A stretch of DNA of 64,000 bases, from contig DAIRGA010000001.1 of NCBI GenBank assembly GCA_036794825.1, forward strand, positions 62,001 to 126,000. Reading direction: 5' to 3'. Below are positions 9,160 through 22,100 of the stretch, one piece after another (the stretch's first letter is position 1; each line of letters opens with the position of its first letter). The stretch is from RZYY01 sp036794825 (GTDB lineage: Bacteria; Bacteroidota; Bacteroidia; Bacteroidales; 4484-276). Made by a program: the position numbers and the translations under genes. The notes beneath the pieces were generated by a model. That model did not search any database, was not told the DNA's origin, and saw only the letters and a program-made list of their open reading frames with translations.

Positions 9160-11058
9160 ATGATTGAAAATAATCCATTTGAAGAACAGCGGCAACTATT
9201 TGACGAGTTCCCGCCGGTTTCATCGCAGGATTGGGAAAAGGTGATTCTTGATGATCTCAAAGGCGCTGATTATGAGCGAAAACTGGTTTGGAAAACGATG
9301 GAAGGCTTCGATGTAAGGCCTTACTATCGTGCTGAGGATCTGGAAAAAATCAGCTATCTGAGCATCTTCCCGGGCGATTTTCCATTCGTAAGAAGCGGTC
9401 GTAAAAAAGAGAACAACTGGTTTATCCGGCAGGACATTGAGGTGAAGGACCTCAAAGATGCCAACAAAAAAGCCCTCGACATTCTCATGAAAGGTATTGA
9501 TTCGCTGGGCTGGGTACTCAACCCGGCAAAAAAACCACAGATTGACGAGATCGAGCGGCTGATGGAAAACATTTATGCCCAGATCGTTGAAGTGAATTTT
9601 ATTTGTGGAGAGCAGGCCCCGGAGGTGATTGATATTTACCTTAAGCTGGTAAAAAAGTACAATCGCGATCTCGCCAGAATCCACGGCTCTGTAGACTTTG
9701 ATCCTATTGGAAATCTGATACTTACCGGTGGTTTTTACCAATCAGAGGAAGATGATTTTACGGGCTGTGCCAACATCGTGAAAGCATCTGGTCATGTGCC
9801 GCATTTCCGCACACTTGCCGTTAAGGCTTTTCTGTTCAAAAATGCCGGGTCGTCAATTGTGGAGGAATTGGCTTTTGGCCTTGCCTATTCCAATGAATAC
9901 CTGCAGCGTGTCGTTGAAAAAGGAATTTCCATTGACGACGCAGCGCCCAAAATCAAATTCCATTTTGGCATTGGCTCCAATTATTTTATGGAAATCGCAA
10001 AAATCAGGGCGGCAAGGCTTTTGTGGGCAAAAATCGTGAATGCTTACGGCCCGTCAGATGCTGAAATCACCCGGACGCACATCCACTCCATCACCAGCGA
10101 CTGGAACAAAACGCTTTACGATCCTTATGTGAATATGCTTCGAACAACCACCGAAGCCATGTCGGCAATAATTGGTGGAACCAACTCGCTGACTGTTAAG
10201 CCGTTTGATGCTGTTTTCAGAGAACCAAATGATTTTTCGGAACGTATTGCCCGCAACCAGCAATTGCTGCTCAAGGAGGAATCCTACTTTGATAAAATCG
10301 TTGACCCCGCTGCCGGCTCCTATTACATCGAAAAACTTACCGACTCCATCGCTGAAAACGCCTGGAATCTTTTCCTCGAAGTTATGGATAAAGGTGGGTT
10401 TGTTCAGGCTTTCAAGGCAGGATTTATCCAGGAAAAGATTGCAAAAACCGCCAAAATCCGCGATGCAGCCCTGGCCAATCGCAGAGAAATTCTGGTCGGC
10501 GCAAATCAATACCCCAATTTCACCGAATATCTTGAAAATGAAGTGCATCCTGATGTTCTTGACTCAAAGACTGCGAAATCCGAAAATCCAGTTGCTGAGC
10601 CGCTGAAGCTTTACCGCGGATCGCAGGCCTTCGAAAAACTCCGGGCTGCCACGGATACATTTGCTTTGACCAAAAAACGGCCATCGGTTTTCATGCTTAC
10701 TTACGGAAGCCTTTCGATGCGCCGCGCCCGCTCGCAGTATTCGGGCAACTTCTTTGGTTGCGCCGGTTACAAAATCATTGATAACAATGGATTCAAAACA
10801 GTGGACGAAGGCGTTGATGCCGCACTGAAAAGTGGCGCCGAAATCGTTGTAATTTGCGCTGCCGACGAAGACTACCCGGTGATTGCTCCCGAAATTCTCC
10901 AAAAAACCGGCGGAAAAGCAATCATTGTAATAGCCGGTTATCCTAAAGACACTGTTGAAGAGCTGAAATCGAAGGGATTAAAGCACTTCATCCATATCAA
11001 ATCCAACGTTTTGGAAACCCTGCACGATTTCAGCCAGATGCTGGGGATAATTGGGTAA
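9160..11058 (+). CDS. mutA: Methylmalonyl-CoA mutase, small subunit
   Basis: This 632-residue protein is the non-catalytic beta subunit of the heterodimeric adenosylcobalamin-dependent mutase that interconverts succinyl-CoA and (R)-methylmalonyl-CoA in propionate metabolism. The TIM-barrel part is recognisable (FHFGIGSNYFMEIAKIRAAR, IIGGTNSLTVKPFDAV, DPAAGSYYIEKLTDSIAENA), as is a degenerate B12-binding-like C-terminal domain from about 500. That domain lacks the DxHxxG cobalamin ligand motif, as expected for the small subunit. The mutB start follows 35 bases after its stop, so the pair is one operon. Length and motifs fit the family. Confidence 0.96.
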   Translation: MIENNPFEEQRQLFDEFPPVSSQDWEKVILDDLKGADYERKLVWKTMEGFDVRPYYRAEDLEKISYLSIFPGDFPFVRSGRKKENNWFIRQDIEVKDLKDANKKALDILMKGIDSLGWVLNPAKKPQIDEIERLMENIYAQIVEVNFICGEQAPEVIDIYLKLVKKYNRDLARIHGSVDFDPIGNLILTGGFYQSEEDDFTGCANIVKASGHVPHFRTLAVKAFLFKNAGSSIVEELAFGLAYSNEYLQRVVEKGISIDDAAPKIKFHFGIGSNYFMEIAKIRAARLLWAKIVNAYGPSDAEITRTHIHSITSDWNKTLYDPYVNMLRTTTEAMSAIIGGTNSLTVKPFDAVFREPNDFSERIARNQQLLLKEESYFDKIVDPAAGSYYIEKLTDSIAENAWNLFLEVMDKGGFVQAFKAGFIQEKIAKTAKIRDAALANRREILVGANQYPNFTEYLENEVHPDVLDSKTAKSENPVAEPLKLYRGSQAFEKLRAATDTFALTKKRPSVFMLTYGSLSMRRARSQYSGNFFGCAGYKIIDNNGFKTVDEGVDAALKSGAEIVVICAADEDYPVIAPEILQKTGGKAIIVIAGYPKDTVEELKSKGLKHFIHIKSNVLETLHDFSQMLGIIG

Positions 11059-11093
11059 TGTTGATTCAAATGAAAAATTAAACATCCGATAAT

Positions 11094-13247
11094 ATGAAAC
11101 CTAATTTCAAGAATATCAATATAAAGCACTCCATAAAATCAAGCCTGAGCGGGGCCGAATGGGATAAGGAAAATAAAATTGAGAAGGAATGGCTCACCCC
11201 GGAGCAAATCAGCCTGAAATCGGTTTACACCGAAGATGACCTTGCCGGGATGGAGCACCTGAATTATGCAGCGGGACTTCCGCCATTCCTCAGGGGGCCG
11301 TATTCAACCATGTATGTGCAGCGTCCCTGGACGGTGCGGCAGTATGCCGGATTTTCCACAGCCGAGGAATCCAACGCGTTTTATCGTCGCAACCTGGCGT
11401 CGGGACAAAAGGGGCTTTCGATCGCATTTGACCTGGCCACCCACCGTGGTTACGACTCTGACCATGAACGTGTTGTCGGCGATGTCGGCAAAGCTGGTGT
11501 GGCTGTGGATTCTATCCTCGACATGAAAATCCTCTTCGATCAGATACCGCTGGATAAAATGTCCGTTTCGATGACCATGAACGGCGCTGTTTTACCAGTA
11601 ATGGCTTTCTATATTGTGGCAGGATTGGAGCAGGGGGTGAGCCTCGATCAGCTCTCGGGAACCATTCAAAATGATATTTTGAAGGAATTCATGGTACGAA
11701 ACACCTATATCTATCCTCCATTGCCCTCGATGCGAATAATTGCCGACATTTTCAAGTACACATCGCAGTACATGCCAAAGTTCAACTCGATCAGTATAAG
11801 CGGTTACCATATGCAGGAAGCCGGTGCTACAGCTGATATCGAGCTGGCCTATACCCTTGCCGACGGGCTTGAGTACCTCCGTACCGGCGTTCAGACCGGG
11901 CTGGATATTGATGCTTTCGCGCCAAGATTGTCATTTTTCTGGGCTGTAGGAATGAACCATTTTATGGAAATTGCCAAAATGCGTGCTGCAAGGATGCTTT
12001 GGGCAAAGCTGGTGAAACAGTTCAACCCTAAAAACCCAAAATCCATGGCATTGCGCACACACTGCCAGACATCAGGATGGAGCCTTACTGAACAAGACCC
12101 TTTTAACAACGTGGCACGCACCTGCGTTGAGGCAATGGCAGCAGCGCTCGGTCACACACAATCGCTGCACACCAATGCACTGGATGAGGCTATAGCGCTG
12201 CCCACCGACTTTTCGGCGCGTATTGCCCGCAACACACAAATCTATCTTCAGGAAGAAACCGATATCTGCAAAGCCGTTGACCCATGGGCAGGATCTTATT
12301 ATGTTGAGACCTTGACCCATGAAATCGCCCACAGAGCATGGAAACTGATAGAGGAGGTTGAAGAACTTGGCGGAATGGCAAAAGCTATCGAAACCGGCGT
12401 TCCAAAAATGCGCATTGAAGAGGCTGCAGCCCGCAAACAGGCAAGGATTGACTCTTTTAAAGACACGATCGTTGGCGTTAATAAGTATCGCCTCGAAAAA
12501 GAGGACCCTATCGAAACCCTTGAAGTAGACAATACCGCAGTGAGAAACTCGCAGCTAAAACGGCTTGACAAACTGCGCGCCGAACGGAACCAGGCTGAGG
12601 TGGATGCAGCGCTTGAAGCCATCACCAAAGCATGTGAAACCGGCGAGGGTAATTTGCTCGAGCTCGCCGTTGAGGCCGCTAAAAAAAGAGCCTCACTCGG
12701 TGAAATTTCATTTGCCTGCGAAAAAGTGTTTGGAAGATACAAGGCTGTTATTCGTTCAATTTCAGGGGTGTATTCCTCTGAGTCAACCGGTAATGAAAAA
12801 TTCAAAGTTGCCTGTCAACTTGCCGATGAATTCGCGGAAATTGAAGGAAGACGACCCAGAATCATGATCGCCAAAATGGGACAGGATGGCCACGACCGGG
12901 GGGCAAAGGTGGTTTCGACGGGCTATGCCGATATAGGTTTCGATGTGGATATTGGGCCTTTATTCCAAACCCCAGCCGAAGCCGCAAAGCAGGCTGTGGA
13001 AAATGATGTACATATCCTCGGCGTTTCCAGCCTGGCTGCAGGCCACAAAACGCTGGTGCCTCAGGTAATCGAAGAGTTGAAAAAGGCCGGTCGCGAAGAT
13101 ATTATGGTCATCGTTGGTGGTGTTATACCACCGCAGGATTACCAGTTCCTTTACGATGCCGGTGTTGTGGCAGTTTTCGGACCCGGAACCGTTATTTCAG
13201 AGGCTGGTATAAAGATCCTTGAAATTTTAATCGAATCACGGAAGTAA
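11094..13247 (+). CDS. mutB: Methylmalonyl-CoA mutase, large (catalytic) subunit
   Basis: The 717-residue alpha subunit binds substrate and adenosylcobalamin. The N-terminal TIM barrel contains the signature stretch beginning RPWTVRQYAGFSTAEESNAF and the substrate-site segment SISGYHMQEAGATADIELAY. The C-terminal cobalamin domain has DGHDRGAKVV, with His600 as the cobalt ligand, then SSLAAGHKTL and VGGVIPPQDY, which together form the base-off/His-on signature. It works with the small subunit just upstream in linking succinate and propionate metabolism. No epimerase, decarboxylase or MeaB-type chaperone gene lies in the adjoining sequence. A terminator closes the operon 23 bases after the stop. 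Confidence 0.98.
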   Translation: MKPNFKNINIKHSIKSSLSGAEWDKENKIEKEWLTPEQISLKSVYTEDDLAGMEHLNYAAGLPPFLRGPYSTMYVQRPWTVRQYAGFSTAEESNAFYRRNLASGQKGLSIAFDLATHRGYDSDHERVVGDVGKAGVAVDSILDMKILFDQIPLDKMSVSMTMNGAVLPVMAFYIVAGLEQGVSLDQLSGTIQNDILKEFMVRNTYIYPPLPSMRIIADIFKYTSQYMPKFNSISISGYHMQEAGATADIELAYTLADGLEYLRTGVQTGLDIDAFAPRLSFFWAVGMNHFMEIAKMRAARMLWAKLVKQFNPKNPKSMALRTHCQTSGWSLTEQDPFNNVARTCVEAMAAALGHTQSLHTNALDEAIALPTDFSARIARNTQIYLQEETDICKAVDPWAGSYYVETLTHEIAHRAWKLIEEVEELGGMAKAIETGVPKMRIEEAAARKQARIDSFKDTIVGVNKYRLEKEDPIETLEVDNTAVRNSQLKRLDKLRAERNQAEVDAALEAITKACETGEGNLLELAVEAAKKRASLGEISFACEKVFGRYKAVIRSISGVYSSESTGNEKFKVACQLADEFAEIEGRRPRIMIAKMGQDGHDRGAKVVSTGYADIGFDVDIGPLFQTPAEAAKQAVENDVHILGVSSLAAGHKTLVPQVIEELKKAGREDIMVIVGGVIPPQDYQFLYDAGVVAVFGPGTVISEAGIKILEILIESRK

Positions 13248-13269
13248 GACAGTAATTAAGCCGCACCTA

Positions 13270-13303
13270 AAACCCTGATGCTAAATATCATTGGGGTTTT
13301 TTT
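13270..13303 (+). terminator. Rho-independent terminator of mutAB
   Basis: AAACCCTGATG and CATTGGGGTTT pair over 11 positions with two G-U wobbles and an 8-base loop, followed by a run of T. It sits between convergent genes and ends at the stop codon of the leftward gene. Confidence 0.8.
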
Positions 13304-15591
13304 CATTTTTCACCTCCCGAAACTGGTATTTCGATGGTCTCATCTCCCGTAAGGTATAGCTGGTAAGCGTTTCCGGGAATAAGTTCCTGAAGTGTATTGA
13401 TCTGCATTGCCGGCCAGTATAATTTTGTTCCGGCTGCTTCTTTTATCATCACAACATCTGAAAAATCACCAAATACTTCAAGAACATTAACAGGAAACTG
13501 ACTTTTGACCGGTATGAGCGACCAGCCGGGTGATAGTTTATAGCCAAAAATAGGGTATTTTATCATCCCTTCGATGCTCAGGCTGGCTTCACCGCTCGTT
13601 TTTACCAGATACCCTGATTCATCACTCCAAATCTCAAGAGTGTTGAGGTTGGTTTCCGGCCAGTAAACCCCTTCCATGTTGATAACAATTACCATTTGAT
13701 CCAGGATGCCTAGAAAAATCTCCTGAATGTTAGGTTCTGAAGGGATGATAAAGGAGGAAATCCCATTCCAGCCATTAGCCAGAAGATAATTTTGGGTAAA
13801 AGGTTCCAATACCGTCAGCAATCCCTTTTCACTGGATAGCTGACCACAGCTACTTTCAAAGGTGCAATGATAGAATCCGGCATGTGACGGCATGACATTT
13901 TGGATGGTAAACACCGGACTGTTGTTGTTTGCAATCGGCACATCATTAAAAAACCAGATATAAACACCAGGAGTTTGACTTTCAACTTCAAAAACCATTT
14001 GAGTTGCCTCGCCCAGGAGGATTTCATGTTCAATGATTTCCTGAATGATAAAGGGCTGGCTTTCAGCGAAGGTAACCTTCAGCTCATCTGATTGAATACC
14101 AACACATGGAGAAACCGGTATTGCGGTCAGGGTCAGCGTTGCAAAACCCAGAGCCAGATCCGCAACACCGGGTATATATGAAGGGTTCAAAATGTTTACT
14201 TCACTAAAGGTCCCATCACCGCTTGTTGACCAGAAGAGGTTCTCATAGTTATCAGCATTGGCTTCAAGCAGGGCATTGCCGCAAACGGTTATGTCTTCTC
14301 CCACATCAACAACTGGATTTGCAATCAGGCTTATTTCAACATAAAATCCAAGATACAAATTGCATGGCTCAATTGCACTCAGTACCAACTCAAGAAATAT
14401 TTTTCCTCTTTCAAAATCCAGAGCGCCAGGAACATATTTTGGTGTAAGACACTGAGGGTTGATAAATGTTCCGTCGCCGTAGCTTAACCAGAAGAAATCG
14501 GTGTAATTATAAGCAACAGCCACTACCTGAACCGTATCTCCCTGGCAAATTTCCTGAACAGGCATGGACTCAACCGTTGGATAGGGTTGTATAGTAAGCG
14601 TGATCGAACCCATAATCGTTTGATTGCAAACGCATTGTGGTGATAATAAACCTTGAAGTTCGACACTTCCGGCAATTAAGTCTGCTGCTCCGGGAAAATA
14701 GGTGGGGTGCATCGCTGTTGCATTATCGAAATACCCATCACCAAGCGTACTCCAAAGTACTGCACTACAATTGTGATACACAGGTTCAAGCTTCAACGAA
14801 TTGCCTCTACAGATGGTAGTATCGCTGAAGTTCTCAAAATAGGGTAAACGTTTAATCACAATGCACATGCAGGATGCAGCAGGTGTAACGCAGGGAGAGA
14901 GAGGATTAGCGACCAGGCAAAGAACAACTCCTTCTGACGCGATATCCTCCAACCCGGGATAATATATTGCGCCGGGCAATTCCGGATCATTAAAATATCC
15001 GTCGCCGGCAGTGGTCCAAATCAGCGCTGAAAAACCAGTAACCGAAGCGGAGAGCTGTATGTTTGCATCCTCACACACTGTCATGTTGGGACCCGCATCC
15101 GGGTTTGGGGGCAATACAAGTATAATATTAAGTGTATCGGAGAAATAATTGAACTCCGGCGGTGAAGTATAGGCGGTCAGTATCAGGCGCGCCAGGCCGT
15201 TTTGTTTGTCAGTATTTCCGGGAAAATAATATGTACTTAGCTGGTTTGCATCAGAGAAAAACCCATCGCCTGTAGTAATCCATGTTACAAACCAATAATT
15301 CTGTGCACTGCCATTAAGGGGTACCCATTGGCTGGTTAAACATACAGTTGTGTCGTTTCCGGCAGAAACCCTTACGCCACTCTCATCGTCAGGGTTTGGC
15401 GGATCATTTTGGGATTGAACCAGGGATTTCGAAAAATGATTACCGGGAGTGCTTTGAGCTGTAAATGTTGTATTTTTGATCTTTAGCATGAAAGCGCTGA
15501 AATCTTTGTCAACAGTAGATTCAGCATCATTGAAGGGGTATAACAATGTGCAATTGAATAAGATAGCAAGTATGAAAGACAGGGGTTTCAT
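13303..15591 (-). CDS. Secreted repeat protein ending in the two-fold GW/YWP/NTL module
   Basis: The 762-residue product has an N-terminal signal (hydrophobic LSFILAILFNCTLLYPF) and is probably exported. Residues about 75-510 contain five copies of a beta-rich unit of roughly 85 residues. Each has a W-x-(T/S)-x-GDGxF core (TTGDGFF, TAGDGYF, TLGDGYF, SYGDGTF, TSGDGTF), a following YxPG, and a Cys in the preceding TVC-like motif. An Ig-like domain follows at about 515-595 (VYIWFFNDVP, GFYHCTF). Residues 600-758 form the paired module (GWNGISS, VYWPETNLNTLEIW, then PGWSLIPV, LYWPAMQINTLQEL). The protein stops right after the module and has no T9SS sorting domain. It has no catalytic signature; an adhesive or structural role is a guess. 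Confidence 0.85.
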   Translation of the reverse strand: MKPLSFILAILFNCTLLYPFNDAESTVDKDFSAFMLKIKNTTFTAQSTPGNHFSKSLVQSQNDPPNPDDESGVRVSAGNDTTVCLTSQWVPLNGSAQNYWFVTWITTGDGFFSDANQLSTYYFPGNTDKQNGLARLILTAYTSPPEFNYFSDTLNIILVLPPNPDAGPNMTVCEDANIQLSASVTGFSALIWTTAGDGYFNDPELPGAIYYPGLEDIASEGVVLCLVANPLSPCVTPAASCMCIVIKRLPYFENFSDTTICRGNSLKLEPVYHNCSAVLWSTLGDGYFDNATAMHPTYFPGAADLIAGSVELQGLLSPQCVCNQTIMGSITLTIQPYPTVESMPVQEICQGDTVQVVAVAYNYTDFFWLSYGDGTFINPQCLTPKYVPGALDFERGKIFLELVLSAIEPCNLYLGFYVEISLIANPVVDVGEDITVCGNALLEANADNYENLFWSTSGDGTFSEVNILNPSYIPGVADLALGFATLTLTAIPVSPCVGIQSDELKVTFAESQPFIIQEIIEHEILLGEATQMVFEVESQTPGVYIWFFNDVPIANNNSPVFTIQNVMPSHAGFYHCTFESSCGQLSSEKGLLTVLEPFTQNYLLANGWNGISSFIIPSEPNIQEIFLGILDQMVIVINMEGVYWPETNLNTLEIWSDESGYLVKTSGEASLSIEGMIKYPIFGYKLSPGWSLIPVKSQFPVNVLEVFGDFSDVVMIKEAAGTKLYWPAMQINTLQELIPGNAYQLYLTGDETIEIPVSGGEK

Positions 15592-15624
15592 CTGCTTCTG
15601 GTTTTTGGGTGAATTTTGACGGGG

Positions 15625-15656
15625 TAAAAGTAGTGTATTTCATTTTGAAATACAAA
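15625..15656 (-). promoter_or_regulatory. Putative promoter of the 13303-15591 gene
   Basis: On the minus strand TTTG (15653-15656) is followed after 20 bases by TACTTTTA (15625-15632), a seven-of-eight match to TAnnTTTG. Spacing fits the Bacteroidota -33/-7 pattern. The ATG is about 34 bases further on. Confidence 0.5.
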
Positions 15657-15774
15657 TAAAACTTAAAAATTAAATAAGGCTAATTCTTTCATGCTTGAAT
15701 ACCAATGATTTACGATTAATCTTTTTTTAAAATTGTCAATTTTTTTTACAAATTGACTCCTTTCCAGATTATCA

Positions 15775-16839
15775 TTAAAAGTTGGTCAAAAATGCTTTCA
15801 AATGCACGGGATGGTGATCTGAACTGGCAAAAGACTGGTAATCGGTAGAAATTTCGATAACCTCAACATTGGGAGAAATGAGGAAAAAATCAATTATAGT
15901 TGTCGGGGTTTTACCTATTTCATAACATGCGATTACCTCCCGGTTTGTGGGCTTTTCAGGATCAAAAACCCATTGCCAGCCATCGGGCATGAAATCGGAT
16001 GCAATTTTTTCCACATCAATGGTAAAAGTTTTGTCACCCGACGAAACGAAATTGGGATCAAACCCGGGAGGATTCATATTCCAATCGCCGCTGATAATCA
16101 CCCAGTTTCCTTTCATAAATTCTTCAATCGCTGTCTGCCTGAGCGTTTCCAGCTGTATCTGGCGCATGTTTCCTTTGTCAAAAGCCGAGTTATGGATGTT
16201 GATAAGTACCAGCTCCCTACCATTTTGAGCCGGAAACCGCTGAAGGATAAAACATCTTTTCAAATTGAAAATTCTTGCCGGCCAATCGTAATCAACCGGA
16301 AAGCCTACTCTTTCCGATGTGGCTGGTTCAATGTAAGAAAATGTCATCATTCCGGCCAAAACCTTCCCCATTGGGTTCGAAACCGGCATCGGTACACAAT
16401 GAACGTTGTAGTTAATTGCAAAAACGGAGGAAAAACCAGCTAACAGTGAACGAAGAACTTCTGTTTGATCTGTAAAATACGAACGTTTAGCGTTTTTATC
16501 AACTTCCTGAAGTAAAATGAAATCTGGTAATTGGCTGGATCGAAAGTACTGCTGAATGCTATTTAAGTATTTTGTATTCAGCCCCTTATCAGGTCTTACC
16601 ATTTTTCCGCCATCATAGAAGAAATCCGTTTCTGCGCCCATGGATGCGTACCCTATGTTCCAGGTCATCAGGGTAATAATGCTGTCGTTCAGCGATTTTG
16701 CTGAAGCGATTCCAGTTGGTTGAAGTGGTTCTTCTTTTCCGGGCTTATATTCTGTGGCCATTGAGTAAACCAGGAAAACTATCACCGTTAGAAAAACTAG
16801 TGAAATAAGCCCAATTCCGATGTAGATTAATATTTTCAA
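15775..16839 (-). CDS. Endonuclease/exonuclease/phosphatase (EEP) family protein, membrane-anchored
   Basis: The 354-residue protein begins with a membrane anchor or signal (IYIGIGLISLVFLTVIVFLV) and then an EEP fold, the metal-dependent phosphoesterase superfamily of DNase I, sphingomyelinase and inositol phosphatases. Visible active-site motifs are MTWNIGYASMG (Asn), ILLQEVD (metal Glu), NIHNSAFD (His), ISGDWNMNP (Asp/Asn) and SSDHHPVHL (catalytic His). The catalytic domain is probably outside the cytoplasm. It lies 58 bases downstream of gyrB on the same strand and could be read with it. Whether the substrate is nucleic acid, lipid or a sugar phosphate cannot be told. Confidence 0.88.
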   Translation of the reverse strand: MKILIYIGIGLISLVFLTVIVFLVYSMATEYKPGKEEPLQPTGIASAKSLNDSIITLMTWNIGYASMGAETDFFYDGGKMVRPDKGLNTKYLNSIQQYFRSSQLPDFILLQEVDKNAKRSYFTDQTEVLRSLLAGFSSVFAINYNVHCVPMPVSNPMGKVLAGMMTFSYIEPATSERVGFPVDYDWPARIFNLKRCFILQRFPAQNGRELVLINIHNSAFDKGNMRQIQLETLRQTAIEEFMKGNWVIISGDWNMNPPGFDPNFVSSGDKTFTIDVEKIASDFMPDGWQWVFDPEKPTNREVIACYEIGKTPTTIIDFFLISPNVEVIEISTDYQSFASSDHHPVHLKAFLTNF

Positions 16840-16897
16840 CTGTCAGATTTTCAATAAAAAAGCCCTCTTGCAGATCCTCAAACTTTCAGATGAAAGT

Positions 16898-18862
<1,965 letters not shown>

Positions 18863-18898
18863 AATCAATTAATTGAAAATAAATTCATTAAAGCGCTG

Positions 18899-18906
18899 CA
18901 AAGATA
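18899..18906 (-). promoter_or_regulatory. Putative -7 promoter element of gyrB
   Basis: On the minus strand TATCTTTG matches TAnnTTTG exactly, 36 bases before the gyrB ATG. A weak TTTC lies where a -33 TTTG would be expected. Confidence 0.5.
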
Positions 18907-19126
18907 CAAAAAACCATCCTGATGAAATCGCTTTTTAGTCGTCGGAATTGGTAGTTTTTATCAATGTACCGAGATAAACTGATGGTTTGAGGCATGCAAT
19001 CCGGGTGAAATTACAGCCATTGTTTTTCCCAAATCGAAAAAAAACCTTTGTTAATCCCTGCTTCCGGTTTCATTTTTACTGATGTTAGAGGCTCCTATGC
19101 CGATGATGCCCTTTTGAAATGTTTTA

Positions 19127-19134
19127 TAGCTTTG
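19127..19134 (+). promoter_or_regulatory. Putative -7 promoter element of the C25 peptidase gene
   Basis: TAGCTTTG matches TAnnTTTG exactly, 28 bases before the ATG at 19163. No clear -33 element is visible. Confidence 0.45.
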
Positions 19135-19162
19135 CATTATTCATTCAGGAAACTACCAGACT

Positions 19163-22100
19163 ATGAAAAGATCACTACTTTCGCTCGCATTCCTTATTGG
19201 TTTTGTCTTTATGACTAAGGCCGATGGTTACAAAACCACATTTGCACAAATCTCCGAAACCACTGCCAGGGTTGAATGCCAAATTAACGACCTCACCCTG
19301 AGGCCGGTAAATTTGGGCGGAACGGATTTTACCAAAATTGGTTTTTCGGGCCGGGTAACCACAATGGATGAGGGATTTGCGGAACTCCCTTTTATCAATG
19401 TAAATATCCAGCTTGACCCGCTGAAAAATCTTCGGTTTGAGATCGTCTCAGTTGATTTTACTGAATATTCTCTTGATTATCCGCTAATTCCATCGAGAGG
19501 AGTGATTTACCGGAATCAGGATCCCTCTTCAATTCCTTACCGGATTGCTCCCGAATCGCTGGTGGATGCTTTTTACCCGGCACAATTGATTCAAACCACC
19601 GAACCTTATATAATTAAAGATGCCAGGGGGATGACGGTCTATATTTATCCATTCCAATACAATGCAGCACAACAAATACTGCGGGTTTATTCCAGCATTA
19701 CCCTGCAACTCGTTGAAGATGATTCCCCTTCTGTCAACCCGCTGCTCAATCCTTCGGGAAGGTACTTCGCCGAAATGGAGGCGCTTTATCAGTCACTTTT
19801 TATCAACTACCAAAATCCGGCCGATTATCCCAACATCGGTGAAGCAGGCGACATTCTTGTCATTACCACTGCCCGTGATGAAGCCGCCATTCAACCTTAT
19901 CTTGACTGGAAAAAGGAGAAGGGGTACAACGTTTTTAAAGAGGTTGCAGCTACTGGTACCAATGTAAAAAGCCTGATCCAGCAGAAATACAATGCCAACC
20001 CTGGAATTTTATACGTCCAGCTAGTGGGTGACTGGGCAGATATCAAGTCAGATCTGGGTGGTGGCGCCAATGCTCCGATGGATCCGATGCTGGGCTGTGT
20101 GGCCGGTTCGGATATTTTCCCGGATATTGCCATTGGAAGGTTTTCGGCATCCGCAGCCAGCCAGGTTACCGTGCAGGTAAATAAGGCCATCAATTACGAA
20201 AAAAGTCCTTCGGGAGTTTGGTACGATAAGGCGCTGAGCGTTGCAAGCCAGGAAGGCGCCGGGATTGGCGATGATGGCGAGATTGACTATCAGCACACCA
20301 ACATTATTTACAACAACAAACTGGATCCATTCACCTATAACGGACACAACACAGCTTACGAACCGACAGCAACGATCCTTCAGGTGAAAAATGCCATCGA
20401 AAGCGGCGTCAGCGTTATCAACTATTGCGGTCATGGTTCGATGACTTCATGGGGAACTACAGGTTTCAGTAATACCAACGTAAATCAACTGACCAATGGC
20501 AGTAAACTGCCGTTCATCTTTTCGGTGGCTTGCGTTAACGGCGCTTTTCACTCTGGTGAATGCTTCGCCGAAGCGTGGCTCAAGAAAGATGGCGGTGGCG
20601 CTGTCTGGACGATTATGGCCACCATCAATCAGCCCTGGCAGCCCCCGATGAGAGGCCAGGACTACTTCAACGACATTCTCACCGGTGGATACAACTATAC
20701 CACCAATCCCGGAAACGGCATCAACACCACCGAAGGCCGCTCCATCCTCGGTTCCATTGTCGTCAACGGGCTTGTACTGATGTACACCGAATCAGCATCA
20801 ACATCCGACCTGCAAACCATGCAAACCTGGACTATCTTTGGGGATGCAGCGCTTCAGGCCAGGACAATGACTCCCAAAACGCTTGCTTTGACCAATACCA
20901 GTCTGCTCACCGGATTCCCTTTCGAAACCATCGTTACAGCCAACGGGACACCCGTTAGAAATGCCCTGGTTTCGCTTTCTCAAAACGAAAATTTTGTTCG
21001 GGCTTACACCAATCAAAGCGGCGCTGTTTCGATACCCAATAATTTTGTTCCTGGCAATGTTTTGCTGGTCGTGACAGCATTTAACGGTAACACCATTTAC
21101 CAGACCATCCAGTGCACCCCGGCTGCCGGACCGGCAATCTATTTTGACAATGTAACCGTTAATGATGTTGCCGGGAACAACAACAACCGGCTTGATTACG
21201 GAGAAACGGCCGGACTGAATGTCAGAATGAAAAATTCCGGAGTATCACTGGCCGAAAATGTTACGGTAACCCTTTCCACCACTGACAATTACATTACTTT
21301 GCTCAATGGCGCTACTTTTTATGGAAATATCCCCGCGGGAAAAACCGTAACAGTTGCAGATGCTTTTACTGTGCAGGCCGCTGCCAATATACCGGACAAT
21401 CATTCGGTACTTTTTAATCTTGTTGCAACCTCGGGAGGTTCAAGCTGGCAAAGTTCCTTCAGCCTGGTTGTTCGTGCCGGGGTTCTGGCTTTTGATGGTT
21501 TTTATATTCTTGATCCGGCCGGAAACAATAATGGAAAACTTGATCCCGGCGAAACCGCCACCATTGTTATAAAACTAAAAAACAGCGGTGGCGCCGATTT
21601 GAAGAATGTAACCGGCCTTCTCACATCAGCAAGCCCGTTTATAACAATTCAACAAACGCAGATTGCATTCGGAAATATTGCCCCTGATAACATGGCCGAA
21701 GGGTATTACACCGTTTCGGTGTCAATGGCTGCACCGGTAGGTCATGTTGCTCAGTTTACCCATAATGCCGGCGCTGATTTCGGAATAAACATCAGCAATG
21801 ACTTTAGCGCAGTGGTTGGACAGATTCCGGTGCTTATCATTGACCTGGACCCAAACCATAATTCGTGGGACAAAATTGCAACAGCCCTCACTTCCAATGA
21901 TGTTTCCTATGAAATTGTTACTACTTTTCCTGCCTCCGGACTCGAATTATATTCCTCACTGTTTGTGTTGCTGGGGATATACTCCAACAACTACGTCCTG
22001 ACAGCAGCACAAGGCCAGACACTCGCCGGCTACCTTAACCAGGGAGGCAAAATTTACATGGAGGGTGGAGATACCTGGTATTATGATGCCCAAACAGCCG

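Noticed and set aside
9220..9741. Minus-strand frame of 173 codons inside mutA
   Set aside because: Antisense shadow of a well-conserved gene, without a start signal or family match.
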